Assembly: GCA_020250005.1 (NCBI GenBank)
Contig: JADCES010000033.1
Span: 1 to 55,683, forward strand
Length of the DNA: 55,683 nucleotides
Origin: Roseomonas sp.
GTDB taxonomy: Bacteria > Pseudomonadota > Alphaproteobacteria > Acetobacterales > Acetobacteraceae
Direction: 5' to 3'
In this document: piece after piece, positions 26,103 to 35,724 of the stretch
Layout of the letters: each line of letters opens with the position of its first letter
Position numbering within the stretch: the first letter of the stretch is position 1
Notes under the pieces: generated by a model
Databases searched by the model: none
What the model was told of the DNA's origin: nothing
Seen by the model: only the letters and a program-made list of their open reading frames with translations
Program-made: the position numbers and the translations under genes

Positions 26103-27053
26103 ATGCGTCGTCCCGGTTACCTAGTCACCGCATTTGCGGCCTTGGCCATGGTTTTGGTCCCGGCCTTGGTTGAGGCCAAGCCGGGCGGAGGCTCATCTTC
26201 CGGCAGCCGCGGCAGCCGGACCTATTCCGCGCCGCCGCCGACCCAGACCGCGCCCAATACCGCGCGCCCGATGGAGCGCACGGCAACCCAACCTTCCGGT
26301 CCGCAGCAGTCCGGCGCGCCCGCGCGCCCTGGCATGCCGCCGCAAGCGCAGCCTCAGCGTTCCTTCATGGGCGCGCTGGCGGGTGGCCTTCTCATGGGCG
26401 GCCTGATCGGCATGCTCTTTGGCGGTGGGCTCCTGGGCGGTATCGGTGGCTTCGGCGCCGTGCTTGGGATGTTGCTGCAAGTGGCGCTGATTGGCGGCTT
26501 GATCTATCTGGCCTTCCGGCTGTTCCGCCGCCGTCAGCCCGCCCCCGCGATGGCCGGTCCTTCCGGCTATGCGCGGCAGATGGACCCGACCCCGATGGGT
26601 GGTGGCGCAGCCTCGGCCGGTGCCTATGCCGCGCCGGCGCGTGATGTCCAGCTTAGCCAGCAGGATTATCAGGCCTTTGAACGTGCCTTGATTGAGGTGA
26701 ATGCCGCCTGGTCGCGCCGCGACCTGAAGGGCCTGCGCGACTTCGCCACCCCGGAAATGGTGGGCTATTTCGCGCAGGATTACCGCGATCTGGATGCGCG
26801 CGGCTGGCGCAATGAAACCCGCGATGTGAAGCTGGAAGGCGGCGATCTTTCCGAAGCCTGGCATGAGGATGGGTTGGATTACGCCACCGTTGCCATGCGC
26901 TTCAGCCTGCTGGATGCCACTTTTGAGGAAGCAACCGGCAAGCTTGTGGAGGGCAGCACGACCGAGCGCCAAACCTCTACCGAGATGTGGACCTTTGTGC
27001 GCAGCGGTCCTGAGGAGCGCTGGCTGCTCTCGGCCATTCAGCAGACCACCTGA
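26103..27053 (+). CDS. Tim44-domain inner-membrane protein
   Basis: A 316-residue protein with an N-terminal signal or anchor (about residues 7-25), a Gly/Ser/Pro-rich linker (26-85), two close hydrophobic, glycine-rich helices (about 88-120 and 122-138) followed by FRRRQP, and a C-terminal Tim44-like domain (about 185-314). That domain is known from mitochondrial Tim44, ribosomal mL45 and bacterial homologues (TimA). In alphaproteobacteria such proteins are of poorly defined membrane function. The ATG at 26103 gives a sensible signal and has GGGAGG upstream. It is monocistronic: divergent from the EAL pair and closed by strong terminators. Confidence 0.87.
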   Translation: MRRPGYLVTAFAALAMVLVPALVEAKPGGGSSSGSRGSRTYSAPPPTQTAPNTARPMERTATQPSGPQQSGAPARPGMPPQAQPQRSFMGALAGGLLMGGLIGMLFGGGLLGGIGGFGAVLGMLLQVALIGGLIYLAFRLFRRRQPAPAMAGPSGYARQMDPTPMGGGAASAGAYAAPARDVQLSQQDYQAFERALIEVNAAWSRRDLKGLRDFATPEMVGYFAQDYRDLDARGWRNETRDVKLEGGDLSEAWHEDGLDYATVAMRFSLLDATFEEATGKLVEGSTTERQTSTEMWTFVRSGPEERWLLSAIQQTT

Positions 27054-27063
27054 GGTTGCCTTG

Positions 27064-27139
27064 CCGGCATGGCGCAAGCCGTGCCGGTTTGGCCTTGTGC
27101 CATACCGTGATCAGTTGCCGCTGATCCCGGTATTTTTTT
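27064..27139 (+). terminator. Tandem terminators after the Tim44-domain gene
   Basis: Hairpin 1 (27064-27087): a 10-bp stem closed by a GCAA tetraloop, followed by TTT. Hairpin 2 (27102-27133): ATACCG-T-GATCAG pairs with CTGATC-C-CGGTAT around TTGCCG and runs into seven T (27133-27139). The second is a textbook rho-independent terminator. Confidence 0.88.
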
Positions 27140-27242
27140 GCGCGCATGGCGCGGTGTAGGGATCAGGTTTTGGGTGCGAGAAAATACTCGCCTTTCACTG
27201 ATTGGTTCGTCTAGCCTTCCCGCAAAGAAGTGGGAGGAAGGC

Positions 27243-28211
27243 ATGGTTTTGCGGCTTGGTCGTCGTGCCCTCATGGCGGGCATGGCTGGCGCCTTGGTAA
27301 CACCTGCGCTGGCGCAGGCGCGGTTTCCGGACCGGCCCTTGCGCATGATGGTGCCCTGGACGCCCGGTGGCGCCACCGACATTCAGATGCGCGCGCTGTG
27401 TGAACAGGCGGCGAAGCGGCTTGGCCAACCCATTATCGTGGAAAACAAGCCCGGCGCGGGTGGGTCACTCGCCGCGCAATTCCTGGCGCGAGAGGCGCGG
27501 GCGGATGGCTATACGCTGGCGCAAATGTCCAACGGTACTTTCCGCATGCCGCTGATGCAGGAAAGGCCGCAATGGGACCCGATGCAGGATTTCACCTGGG
27601 TCATTCGCCTGGTGGGCTATATGGGTGGCGTGGTGGTGCGCCGCGATGCGCCCTGGCGCACCATGCAGGAATTGCTGGCCGATGCCCGCGCCAATCCGGG
27701 CAAGTTCAATTACGGCACGCCCGGCGCCAATACGACCGATATCCAGATGACCAGGCTCGCGCGGCTGGCCGGCATTGATTGGGTGACGGTGCCCTTCCGC
27801 GGTGCCGCGCCCAATCTGCAAGCGCTATTGGCCGGCGATATTCATTTCTCGGCGGAGACCAGCGCCTGGGCGGATATGGCCCTTGAAGGCCGCGTGCGTC
27901 CCCTGGCCGTATGGATGAGCGAAAGAGCGTCGCGCTTTCCGAATGTGCCCACCTTGCGAGAGGTTGGCTATGACGTATTGGGCGAAAGCACCTATGGCAT
28001 CGGCGGCCCACGTGGCCTGGACCCGGGTGTAGTGCGGGCGCTGCATGATGCCTTCAAGGAAGCGCTGTTTGACCCCGCGCATCTGGCGGTGATTGCGCGT
28101 TTCGACATGCCGGTGCGCTATCTGAACAGCGCTGATTACGCCGTGGCCGCCGCGGCGCATTTTGAGGATGAGCGCAGGACCGTGCAGGAACTTGGGCTCA
28201 GGCTTGGCTGA
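27243..28211 (+). CDS. Bug family (TctC-type) periplasmic solute receptor 3
   Basis: A 322-residue receptor. The signal peptide ends near ALAQA (about residue 23), with RR at residues 7-8. The mature protein opens with FPDRPLRMMVPWTPGGATDI, the Bug hallmark. It differs from receptors 1 and 2 in the pocket: GTPGANTTDIQM replaces the GSPGVGT-type loop. The ATG at 27243 follows GGGAGGAAGG. The 3' end forms one arm of a perfect inverted repeat shared with the convergent TRAP permease gene. Confidence 0.92.
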   Translation: MVLRLGRRALMAGMAGALVTPALAQARFPDRPLRMMVPWTPGGATDIQMRALCEQAAKRLGQPIIVENKPGAGGSLAAQFLAREARADGYTLAQMSNGTFRMPLMQERPQWDPMQDFTWVIRLVGYMGGVVVRRDAPWRTMQELLADARANPGKFNYGTPGANTTDIQMTRLARLAGIDWVTVPFRGAAPNLQALLAGDIHFSAETSAWADMALEGRVRPLAVWMSERASRFPNVPTLREVGYDVLGESTYGIGGPRGLDPGVVRALHDAFKEALFDPAHLAVIARFDMPVRYLNSADYAVAAAAHFEDERRTVQELGLRLG

Positions 28212-28231
28212 ATTTTCGCTTCAGCCAAGCC
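28201..28231. terminator. Perfect 12-bp inverted repeat spanning both convergent stop codons
   Basis: GGCTTGGCTGAA (28201-28212) and TTCAGCCAAGCC (28220-28231) are exact inverted copies around TTTTCGC. The left arm carries the receptor's stop (TGA, 28209-28211) and the right arm the TRAP permease stop (28221-28223 on the minus strand). A transcript from either side forms the same hairpin, so it is probably a bidirectional terminator or 3'-end stabiliser. Confidence 0.6.
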
Positions 28232-29507
28232 CCATCACGCGCGGCAACCATAGTGCCAAATCCGGCACGGTCATGACCGCGACAGCCGAAAGCAACATGG
28301 CCAGCACCAGCCAGATCACCCAAGGCACGGTGCTTTCCATGGAAACGCCGGCAATCCGGCAGGAGACCATGAGGTTCACCGCCATGGGTGGCGTGAATTG
28401 GCCGATGGCGATCATCATGGTCAGGACCACGCCAAACCAGGTCAAATCCCACTGAAAGGCAGCGGCAATCGGCAGCAGCAGCGGCAGCAGGATCAGAAAA
28501 ATCGAAATGCCATCCAGAAACATGCCGACAATGATCAGAAAAATCGTGAGCAGCGCGAGTGTCCCGGCGGAGCCAAGCCCAAGCCCCACCACCCATTCCA
28601 CAATCGGGCGCACAATACCAAGCGTGCTGGTGGACCAGGCAAAGACCGTCGCCAAGGCAATCACAATCAGGATGACGGCGGAGATTTCCCCGGCCTCCAC
28701 CAGCATTTCATAGACATCGCGGAGCTTCAGGCTGTGATAGACGAAAAAACCAATGAAAAGGCCGTAGAACACTGCAACCACGGCGGCTTCCGTTGGCGTA
28801 AAGAACCCAAGGCGCATGCCGCCCAGGATCACCACCGGCGCCATCAGCCCCCAAAACGCGTCCTTGAAGCTTTGCCAGACGGCAATCGCTTCCTGCTTGC
28901 GGGCCTTGCCGCCGAAATCCTTCAGGATGGAAATGATCACCACGGCGGCGATGATGCAAAGCCCAGCGAGAATTCCTGGGATCATGCCGGCGGCGAAAAT
29001 CGCGGGCACCGAAACCCCCGGTACCAGCACGGCATAGACAATGAAGGCAATGGAAGGCGGGATCAGGATATCGGTGGCCGCGGCTGCCCCCACGGTGCTG
29101 GCGATAAAGGGCCGCGGATAGCCATCCTCCGCCATGCTTTTTGTCACCACCTGGCCCACCGCCGCGCTGGTGGCGGGGCCCGATCCCGATATGCCGCCAA
29201 TCACCATGGCGACCAGTACGGCCACGGAAGCCAGCGCCCCGCGCCCCGCGCCCACCAGCGCGGTCGCGAAACGCACCAGGCGCAGCGCCACGCCGGTGCG
29301 GTCAAAAACGCTGCCCACCAGTACGAACATGGGAATGGCGATCAGCGGGTATTTGGCGATGCCGGCATAGACATTGGTTGGCATTGCCATGATGGATTGA
29401 TCCGCAAGCCAAATGGCAAAAGCGCCAGCCAGCCCAAGACAAATGGCGACCGGCACGCCGCCCGCCAGCAATAGCGCAAAGCCAAGAAACAGGATGGTCG
29501 CGATCAT
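28221..29507 (-). CDS. TRAP transporter large permease (DctM-like), system 1
   Basis: A 428-residue inner-membrane protein with about 12 hydrophobic segments, the catalytic membrane subunit of a TRAP carboxylate:sodium transporter. Family markers include GGISGSGPATSAAVG (about residues 106-120), the SIAFIVYAVLVPGVSVPAIFAAGMIPG segment, and FLDGISIFLILLPLLLP near residue 340. It works with DctQ, encoded 3 bases upstream, and the periplasmic DctP. The ligand is set by DctP. Confidence 0.94.
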   Translation of the reverse strand: MIATILFLGFALLLAGGVPVAICLGLAGAFAIWLADQSIMAMPTNVYAGIAKYPLIAIPMFVLVGSVFDRTGVALRLVRFATALVGAGRGALASVAVLVAMVIGGISGSGPATSAAVGQVVTKSMAEDGYPRPFIASTVGAAAATDILIPPSIAFIVYAVLVPGVSVPAIFAAGMIPGILAGLCIIAAVVIISILKDFGGKARKQEAIAVWQSFKDAFWGLMAPVVILGGMRLGFFTPTEAAVVAVFYGLFIGFFVYHSLKLRDVYEMLVEAGEISAVILIVIALATVFAWSTSTLGIVRPIVEWVVGLGLGSAGTLALLTIFLIIVGMFLDGISIFLILLPLLLPIAAAFQWDLTWFGVVLTMMIAIGQFTPPMAVNLMVSCRIAGVSMESTVPWVIWLVLAMLLSAVAVMTVPDLALWLPRVMGLG

Positions 29508-29510
29508 GGC

Positions 29511-30020
29511 TCAGCCATCCTCACCGCGTGCCAGCCGGATCAGCCGCCCCGCTGCGCGCGCAATCACCAGAAGAGAGATCAGCGGCAGCCAGCCCGTGTA
29601 AAGCCATTGCGGATTGCCAAGCCCGTTGGAGAGCACTTCAAAGCGATACTCATCATAGGCCAGTTTGGCGCCAAACACCGCCAGCAGGCCAAAGCAGATA
29701 ATGGCGAGCAGCAGCGCCAGCATTTCTGCCCGCCGCTGCCCTACCTTGCCCATCAGATCGGTAAAATAGCCAACCCGGATATGCCGCCCTGTTGCGATGG
29801 CCAGTGCCGCGCCGATCAGCGCCACCACCACCATCAGCACCACCGAATATTCCTCGGTGATGGCGAGTGAGACATTCGTCAGGTAGCGCGCCAGCACATT
29901 GGCTGCCGTGATCAGCGCCATGGCCGCCATGGCCATGGCGAGCAAGATACGTTCGAAACTGAGCGGAATACGGGTTTTCGGATCCGGAAGCGTTGCTCCC
30001 GGATCCAATTCAACACTCAT
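29511..30020 (-). CDS. TRAP transporter small permease (DctQ-like), system 1
   Basis: A 169-residue inner-membrane protein with four transmembrane helices (about residues 24-44, 58-79, 97-118 and 140-160). The conserved ARYL segment lies in helix 1 and EEYS before helix 2; a GRHIRV segment is in the loop, as usual in DctQ. It forms the scaffold subunit with DctM. The gene lies 6 bases after dctP and 3 before dctM. Confidence 0.9.
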   Translation of the reverse strand: MSVELDPGATLPDPKTRIPLSFERILLAMAMAAMALITAANVLARYLTNVSLAITEEYSVVLMVVVALIGAALAIATGRHIRVGYFTDLMGKVGQRRAEMLALLLAIICFGLLAVFGAKLAYDEYRFEVLSNGLGNPQWLYTGWLPLISLLVIARAAGRLIRLARGEDG

Positions 30021-30026
30021 GGTGCG

Positions 30027-31079
30027 TCAGGCAATCGCGCGCGCAATGGCAGCTTCGGCCTTTTGCACCAGCGCACTGCCCACGGTCTGGGCCCATTTGT
30101 CAAAGACCGGCCGCGTGGCGCGGGCAAAGGCCTGCTTTTCAGCCGGCGTCAGTTCCGCCACCGCCACACCGCGGCGGATGCATTCTTCGATGGAAGAACG
30201 ATCCCCATCAATGCCAAGCCCCTTGCGCGCGGCAGCAATTTGCCTCTGCGCGGCTTCACGGGCGCAGGCAATCACCAGATCGCGATCCGCCGGCGCGAAG
30301 CTATCCATCACAGATTTGGAGGCGACAAAAATCGCCGCATCCGCGCAGTAATTCCAGATGGTCAAATGGCGCTGTGCAAGCGTGTCCATCCGGAAACCAA
30401 GGAACAGATTGACCGGGTTTTCCTGCCCATCCACCGCGCCGGTGGAAAGCGCGGGTTGCAGATCAGCGAAAGACATCTGCACCGGATTGGCGCCAAGGCC
30501 CTGGAAGATTTCACTGAAAATCGCGCCCGCCGCGAAGCGGATCTTGAGGCCGCGCAGATCCTCCGGCCGGCGAATCTCACGCCGGCTATTGGAGATTTCG
30601 CGAAAACCATTCTCGCCCCAGGCGACCGGCACCACATCGCGGCTGGTCAGCGTGCCGAACAGATCGCGCCCGACTTCCCCATTGATGATGGCGTCATAGG
30701 CGCGGTGATTGGGCATCAGGAAGGGCAGCGAAAAAATGTTCATTTCACGGATTTGTGGGGAGATATTGATGGTGGAAAACACCGCCATATCAATCACGCC
30801 CTGGCGCATGGCGACCAATTCGCGCGTCTGATCGCCGCCGACCAATTGGCTGCCTGGATAAACCCGCATATTGATCCGCCCGCCGGAGCGCTGCGTGACC
30901 AGCTCGGCCCAGGTGAAGGCGCCGTCGGAAATGGGCAGCGGGCGGTTGCCCACGACCGAGACCTTGTATTCGGCCCGGTATTGCCCCTGGCCGCGCGCGA
31001 TGCTGGGGGCGGCCAGCGTCAGCGCGCCGGCGCCAAGCAGCAGGTTGCGGCGGGTCGCGCCCTGGAATTGGGTGGTCAT
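30027..31079 (-). CDS. TRAP transporter periplasmic receptor (DctP-like), system 1
   Basis: A 350-residue solute receptor. The signal has twin arginines (TRRNLLLGAGA, residues 9-19) and cleavage near SIARG. The mature domain has the conserved RRPEDLRGLKIRF region whose Arg usually clamps the ligand carboxylate, and the DGQENP motif. The ligand is presumably an organic acid. It is the first gene of dctP-dctQ-dctM and is divergent from an acyl-CoA synthetase gene 123 bases away. This suggests the imported acid may be activated as a CoA thioester. Confidence 0.93.
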   Translation of the reverse strand: MTTQFQGATRRNLLLGAGALTLAAPSIARGQGQYRAEYKVSVVGNRPLPISDGAFTWAELVTQRSGGRINMRVYPGSQLVGGDQTRELVAMRQGVIDMAVFSTINISPQIREMNIFSLPFLMPNHRAYDAIINGEVGRDLFGTLTSRDVVPVAWGENGFREISNSRREIRRPEDLRGLKIRFAAGAIFSEIFQGLGANPVQMSFADLQPALSTGAVDGQENPVNLFLGFRMDTLAQRHLTIWNYCADAAIFVASKSVMDSFAPADRDLVIACAREAAQRQIAAARKGLGIDGDRSSIEECIRRGVAVAELTPAEKQAFARATRPVFDKWAQTVGSALVQKAEAAIARAIA

Positions 31080-31202
31080 GGCATTCTTCTCCCTTTGGTT
31101 AAGTCCAGCCTATGATCCCCACTTGCCTAAGGCCGGCGCCGGAGGCAAGCGAAACATCGCATGAACCGCCGGAAAGGCGCATCGAAAGACAGGAGACGCC
31201 GC

Positions 31203-32765
31203 ATGATCCCGACTTCCAACCTGGGCGCCATGCTGCTGCAAACCGCCCGCCGCCTGCCGGATCGCCCCGGCCTGATCTGGCGTGACCGGGTCTGGAGCTG
31301 GGCGGAAATCGCCGCCAGGGCCAGTTCCGCTGCCGCCGGCTTGCGTGCGCGGGGGATCGGCGCCGGGGATCGCGTGCTGATCCATTCACGCAACAATAAC
31401 GCGATTTTCGAAGGTGTTTGGGCCTGCTGGCTGATTGGCGCCGTTTGGGTGCCGACGAATTTCCGCCTGAGCCCGCCGGAAGCCGCCTATCTGGCCGGGT
31501 CTTCGCGCTGCAAGGCGCAGATTTTTGACGTGGCCTTCCCCGAACATCGCGCCGCCTGCCGCGCGGAAAACCCGGCTTGCGTGCTGGATATCGCGATTGG
31601 CGATGGCGCCGGCTTCTCCTGGGAAGATTTGATCGCCGAAGGCACAAGCGCGCCCGTGACCGTAGCGGCCGATGTGGATCGCGACCATCCGGCCTGGTTC
31701 TTCTATACCTCTGGCACCACGGGCCGGCCCAAGGGTGGCATTCTGACCCATGGGCAGATGGCCTTTGTCATCAACAACCATATTGCCGATCTGATGCCGG
31801 GGCTGACCGAAAATGACGCATCTTTGGTGGTCGCGCCGCTGTCCCATGGCGCGGGCGTGCATGCGCTATCGCAAGTGGCGCGCGGCGCGGTTTCCATCCT
31901 GCTGCCTGGTGAGCGATTTGATGTGCCGGAAGCCTGGCGGCTGATTGAGACACATCGCGTTTCCAACATGTTCACCGTGCCGACCATTCTGAATGCGCTT
32001 TGTCGCGACCCTGCCGTGGATACGCATGATCATTCATCACTGCGCCACGTGATTTATGCCGGCGCGCCAATGTATCGGGAGGATCAGAAATACGCGTTGA
32101 GCAAGCTCGGCCCCTGCCTGGTGCAGTATTTCGGCCTGGGTGAGGTGACCGGCAATATCACCGTGCTGCCGCCCGCCTGGCATAGCCTCACGGATGATCC
32201 CGCCATGCCGATCGGTTCCTGCGGCTATCCGCGCACGGGGATTGAGGTTGCGATTCTGGACACCGCGAATGAGCCCTTGGCAGCGGGTGAAACCGGGGAG
32301 ATTTGCGTGCGCGGCCCTGCGGTATTCGCCGGCTATTTCGAAAATGATGCCGCCAATGAAAAGGCCTTTGCCGGTGGCTGGTTCCATACCGGGGACCTTG
32401 GCCATTTGGATACGCGCGGTTTTCTCTACATCACGGGCCGCGCTTCGGACATGTATATCTCTGGCGGGTCCAATGTGTACCCGCGTGAGGTGGAGGAAGC
32501 GCTGCTGACTCACCCAAGCGTTGCGGAAGCCTGCGTGGTCGGCGTGCCTGATCCGAAATGGGGCGAAAGCGGGGTTGCGGTGCTGGTGGCCGAAGCGGGT
32601 GCCCTGATTGATCCGGCTGCGGTGATGGCGCATCTGGATGGCCGGCTTGGGCGTTATAAATGGCCGGCCAAGATCGTGGTGTGGGATGCGCTGCCGCGTT
32701 CCGGTTACGGCAAGGTCCCGAAGAATGAGGTGAAGCGCCTGCTGAACGAACGCGGGCAGGCGTAA
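31203..32765 (+). CDS. AMP-binding acyl-CoA synthetase / ligase
   Basis: A 520-residue adenylate-forming enzyme that activates a carboxylic acid with ATP and transfers it to CoA. Motifs: P-loop YTSGTTGRPKGG, the AMP-binding YFGLGEVTG, GDLGHLD, hinge GRASDMYISGG and the C-terminal catalytic lysine in SGYGKVPK. The substrate (fatty, aromatic or short-chain acid) is not readable. The ATG at 31203 (MIPTSN) is preferred over an upstream ATG at 31161 that gives a basic tail. Its start faces the TRAP receptor gene; its end converges on ugpC with a 6-base gap. Confidence 0.9.
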   Translation: MIPTSNLGAMLLQTARRLPDRPGLIWRDRVWSWAEIAARASSAAAGLRARGIGAGDRVLIHSRNNNAIFEGVWACWLIGAVWVPTNFRLSPPEAAYLAGSSRCKAQIFDVAFPEHRAACRAENPACVLDIAIGDGAGFSWEDLIAEGTSAPVTVAADVDRDHPAWFFYTSGTTGRPKGGILTHGQMAFVINNHIADLMPGLTENDASLVVAPLSHGAGVHALSQVARGAVSILLPGERFDVPEAWRLIETHRVSNMFTVPTILNALCRDPAVDTHDHSSLRHVIYAGAPMYREDQKYALSKLGPCLVQYFGLGEVTGNITVLPPAWHSLTDDPAMPIGSCGYPRTGIEVAILDTANEPLAAGETGEICVRGPAVFAGYFENDAANEKAFAGGWFHTGDLGHLDTRGFLYITGRASDMYISGGSNVYPREVEEALLTHPSVAEACVVGVPDPKWGESGVAVLVAEAGALIDPAAVMAHLDGRLGRYKWPAKIVVWDALPRSGYGKVPKNEVKRLLNERGQA

Positions 32766-32771
32766 GCTTGA

Positions 32772-33839
32772 TCAGGCGGGCGGCGGAAGGCGCTTGCCAG
32801 TTTCAGCATCAAAGACATGCAGATGTTCGCTGCGCGGCGCGATATCCAGCACCGCGGCAGAAGGCGGCGCGCCGGGCAGGCGCAAGGCCATGGTTTCACC
32901 CGACGTAAGCTTGCCATGCACAACGCTTTCGGACCCCAGCGGTTCGATCAGATCGGTCATCAGGCGTAGCGGCCCAGGCAGGCTGATATGTTCCGGGCGA
33001 ATGCCAAGCGTCACTTTCTGCCCCGCACGCGCAGCATATTGGCCGGGCGGCAGGGTGAGGATATTGCCATCCGAAAGCGCGGCCCCCTTGGCATCTTCCG
33101 TGATGGTGGCGGGCAGGAAATTCATCGCTGGGCTGCCGATGAAGCCCGCGACATAGGTATCGGCGGGGCGCTCAAAAATCTCCATGGGGGAGGCGATTTG
33201 TGCCGCGCGGCCTTCATGCATCACCACGAGCCTATCGCCCAAGGTCATCGCCTCCACCTGGTCATGCGTGACAAAAAGGCTGGTGACACCAAGCCGGCGT
33301 TGCAGGCGCTTGATTTCCGCACGCATGGCAACGCGAAGCTTCGCATCCAGATTGGACAGCGGTTCATCAAACAGGAATAGCTTCGGTTCACGCACGATGG
33401 CGCGCCCCATCGCCACGCGCTGGCGCTGCCCGCCGGAAAGCTCCCGCGGGCGGCGATCAAGCAGGGCGGAAAGGCCGAGCAAATCGGCGGCTTCCTGCAC
33501 ACGGCGCCTGATGTCCTCCTTCGCAAGGCCACGAATGCGGAGCCCATAGGCCATATTGTCGAAGACGCGCATATGCGGATAGAGCGCGTAATTCTGAAAC
33601 ACCATGGCGATGTCACGCGCGGCAGGCTCAAGCGCTGTCACATCCCGATCATCAATCAGCACTGTCCCACCCGTGCTGCGCTCCAACCCGGCCACGATGC
33701 GGAGCAAGGTTGATTTGCCGCAGCCGGAAGCGCCGACAATCACAATCATCTCCCCATCCCGCACGGCAAGATCAATGCCATGCAGCACGCGCACCGCGCC
33801 AAAATTTTTGACGATGCCGGAAAGTTTGAGTTCAGCCAT
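32772..33839 (-). CDS. ugpC: sn-glycerol-3-phosphate ABC transporter ATP-binding protein
   Basis: A 355-residue MalK/UgpC-type ATPase: Walker [10 protein letters not shown], signature [15 protein letters not shown], Walker [13 protein letters not shown] and switch His in VTHDQVEA, followed by a TOBE/OB region (about 235-355) with [11 protein letters not shown] and the LGIRPEHI motif. It drives uptake of glycerol-3-phosphate (or glycerophosphodiesters) with UgpA and UgpE. It ends the minus-strand glpD-ugpBAEC run, 9 bases after ugpE. Confidence 0.93.
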   Translation of the reverse strand: MAELKLSGIVKNFGAVRVLHGIDLAVRDGEMIVIVGASGCGKSTLLRIVAGLERSTGGTVLIDDRDVTALEPAARDIAMVFQNYALYPHMRVFDNMAYGLRIRGLAKEDIRRRVQEAADLLGLSALLDRRPRELSGGQRQRVAMGRAIVREPKLFLFDEPLSNLDAKLRVAMRAEIKRLQRRLGVTSLFVTHDQVEAMTLGDRLVVMHEGRAAQIASPMEIFERPADTYVAGFIGSPAMNFLPATITEDAKGAALSDGNILTLPPGQYAARAGQKVTLGIRPEHISLPGPLRLMTDLIEPLGSESVVHGKLTSGETMALRLPGAPPSAAVLDIAPRSEHLHVFDAETGKRLPPPA

Positions 33840-33848
33840 GGGGGTTTC

Positions 33849-34733
33849 TCATTTCTCGGTCTCGACCAATCCCTTGACGAACCAGCGCTGCATCAGGATC
33901 ACAATGGCAACGGGCGGCAGAAGTGCCAGCACCGTGGTCGCCATGACCAGATGCCATTCCGTATCCCCCTGGGAGCCGAGCATTTTCACAATGCCGATCA
34001 TGATGGTTTCCACATCGGTGGAGGTCGTCACCAGCAGCGGCCAAAGATATTGGTTCCAGCCATAGACAAACAGAATGACAAAAAGTGCCGCGATATTAGT
34101 GGCCGATAGCGGCAGCACCACATCCTTGAAAAAGCGAATGGGCCCCGCGCCATCCATCTTGGCGGCCTCCACCAATTCATCCGGGATGGTCAGGAAGAAC
34201 TGTCGGAACAGCAAGGTCGCGGTGGCGGAAGCAATCAGCGGCACGATCAGCCCGGCATAGGTATTCACCAGGCCAAGGTCAGACACCACCTGGAAGGTCG
34301 GAAAGATGCGCACCTCCACCGGCAGCATCAGCGTGATAAAGATCGCCCAGAAAAACAGCATGCGGCCAGGGAAGGAAAAGAAGGCGACCGCATAGGCCGA
34401 GATGATGGAAATCGCGATTTTGCCGAAGGTGATCAGCAAAGCCATGATGGCGCTATTGAACATCATGGTGGAAACCGGGACGCCGGCGCGCTGCTTGTTG
34501 CCCTGCATCCAGACCGCGCCATAATTCGCCGCAGCTTCGGCGCCGGGCAAAAGCGGGACCTCACCGCGCCCGATGGTTGCGGCATCATGGGTGGAACCCA
34601 TCAGCACAATCCAGATGGGCAGCGCAAAAAGCAGCACGCCAAGCACCAGGATGATGTGAGTGAGCATATCCGCGCGGGGGTTGCTGCCGGCCATGCCCAT
34701 GGGGGCGGCGATGCTGTTGCGCGCTTCGGCCAT
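33849..34733 (-). CDS. ugpE: sn-glycerol-3-phosphate ABC transporter permease UgpE
   Basis: A 294-residue inner-membrane permease with six helices. The EAA loop that docks to UgpC reads LVEAAKMDGAGPIRFFKDVVLP (about residues 195-216). The N-terminal segment with a long periplasmic loop (ATIGRGEVPLLPG) is typical of UgpE. Its ATG overlaps the UgpA stop by one base (TGATG at 34731-34735), so translation is coupled. Confidence 0.93.
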   Translation of the reverse strand: MAEARNSIAAPMGMAGSNPRADMLTHIILVLGVLLFALPIWIVLMGSTHDAATIGRGEVPLLPGAEAAANYGAVWMQGNKQRAGVPVSTMMFNSAIMALLITFGKIAISIISAYAVAFFSFPGRMLFFWAIFITLMLPVEVRIFPTFQVVSDLGLVNTYAGLIVPLIASATATLLFRQFFLTIPDELVEAAKMDGAGPIRFFKDVVLPLSATNIAALFVILFVYGWNQYLWPLLVTTSTDVETIMIGIVKMLGSQGDTEWHLVMATTVLALLPPVAIVILMQRWFVKGLVETEK

Positions 34734-35614
34734 CAGTAATGCACCTTGCGTTCAATGAAGCGGAATTGCACGAGCGTGAGTGCCATGACCGCTATCATCA
34801 GCACGACCGATTGCGCAGAGGATGAGCCGATATCCAGATTGACCCGCCCATCAATATAGGCGCGGTAGATCAGGGTTTGCGTGGCATTGCCCGGGCCGCC
34901 CTTGGTGAGTGCGTCAATAATGCCGAAGGTATCGAAGAAGGCGTAGGTGATGTTGATGACCAACAAAAAGAAGGTGGTTGGCGACAGCAGCGGGAAGATC
35001 ACGGTGCGGAAGCGATGCAGGGGCGACGCGCCATCAATGGCAGCCGCTTCCAATACGCTGCGCGGGATGGATTGCAGCCCTGCCAGGAAGAACAGGAAAT
35101 TATAGGAAACCTGCTTCCAGGCCGCCGCCAGCACCACCACCAGCATGGCCTGATTGCCATTCAGCGTATAATTCCAGGCAACACCCGCTGCCTTCAGCGC
35201 GCGGCCAATCAGCCCAATATCGGGGTGGAACAGGAAGATATAGAGAATAGCGGCAACGGCAGGCGCCACCGCATAGGGCCAGATAAGCAGCGTGCGATAG
35301 CCATCCTTGCCACGAATATGCCGATCCGCGAGCACCGCCAGGCCAAGTGCCAAGCCCATCGCAAGCACGGTGACCGCCAATGAGAAGATGAGCGTATTGA
35401 TGATGACCTGATGATAAAGCGGGTCCGCAAAAAGATCCGTGAAATTCTCAAACCAGACGAATTGCTTGGAAATGCCAAAGGCATCCTGGCGGATGAAGGA
35501 ATACCAAATGGCTTCCCCCGCCGGCCAGAAGAAGAAGACAAAGGTAATGGCAAGCTGCGGCGCCAGCAGCAGATAGGGCAGCAGCTTATTGTTGAAAATC
35601 GCCTTACGCTGCAT
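34733..35614 (-). CDS. ugpA: sn-glycerol-3-phosphate ABC transporter permease UgpA
   Basis: A 293-residue inner-membrane permease, partner of UgpE. The N-terminus [29 protein letters not shown] closely matches UgpA of enterobacteria by eye. The EAA loop is [22 protein letters not shown] (about residues 188-209). An 11-residue gap and a terminator-like hairpin separate it from the upstream ugpB, which may lower its expression relative to the binding protein. Confidence 0.94.
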   Translation of the reverse strand: MQRKAIFNNKLLPYLLLAPQLAITFVFFFWPAGEAIWYSFIRQDAFGISKQFVWFENFTDLFADPLYHQVIINTLIFSLAVTVLAMGLALGLAVLADRHIRGKDGYRTLLIWPYAVAPAVAAILYIFLFHPDIGLIGRALKAAGVAWNYTLNGNQAMLVVVLAAAWKQVSYNFLFFLAGLQSIPRSVLEAAAIDGASPLHRFRTVIFPLLSPTTFFLLVINITYAFFDTFGIIDALTKGGPGNATQTLIYRAYIDGRVNLDIGSSSAQSVVLMIAVMALTLVQFRFIERKVHY

Positions 35615-35684
35615 GTGGCCTCAACTGAGCATTCTCAAGCCAAGTGGACAACTTGGCGACTCGGAAAATGCGATCAAAGAAATG

Positions 35685-35716
35685 ACAAAACGGGGGCCGC
35701 CATAAAGGCGGCCCCG
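35685..35716 (-). terminator. Intercistronic terminator between ugpB and ugpA
   Basis: GGGGCCGCC (35693-35701) and GGCGGCCCC (35707-35715) form a perfect 9-bp stem with loop ATAAA. On the minus strand it is followed by CGTTTTGTC. It lies just after the ugpB stop (35725). A second hairpin, GCCAAGT/ACTTGGC (35639-35657), lies nearer ugpA. Partial termination here would give more binding protein than permease. Confidence 0.68.
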
Positions 35717-35724
35717 ATACGCGA

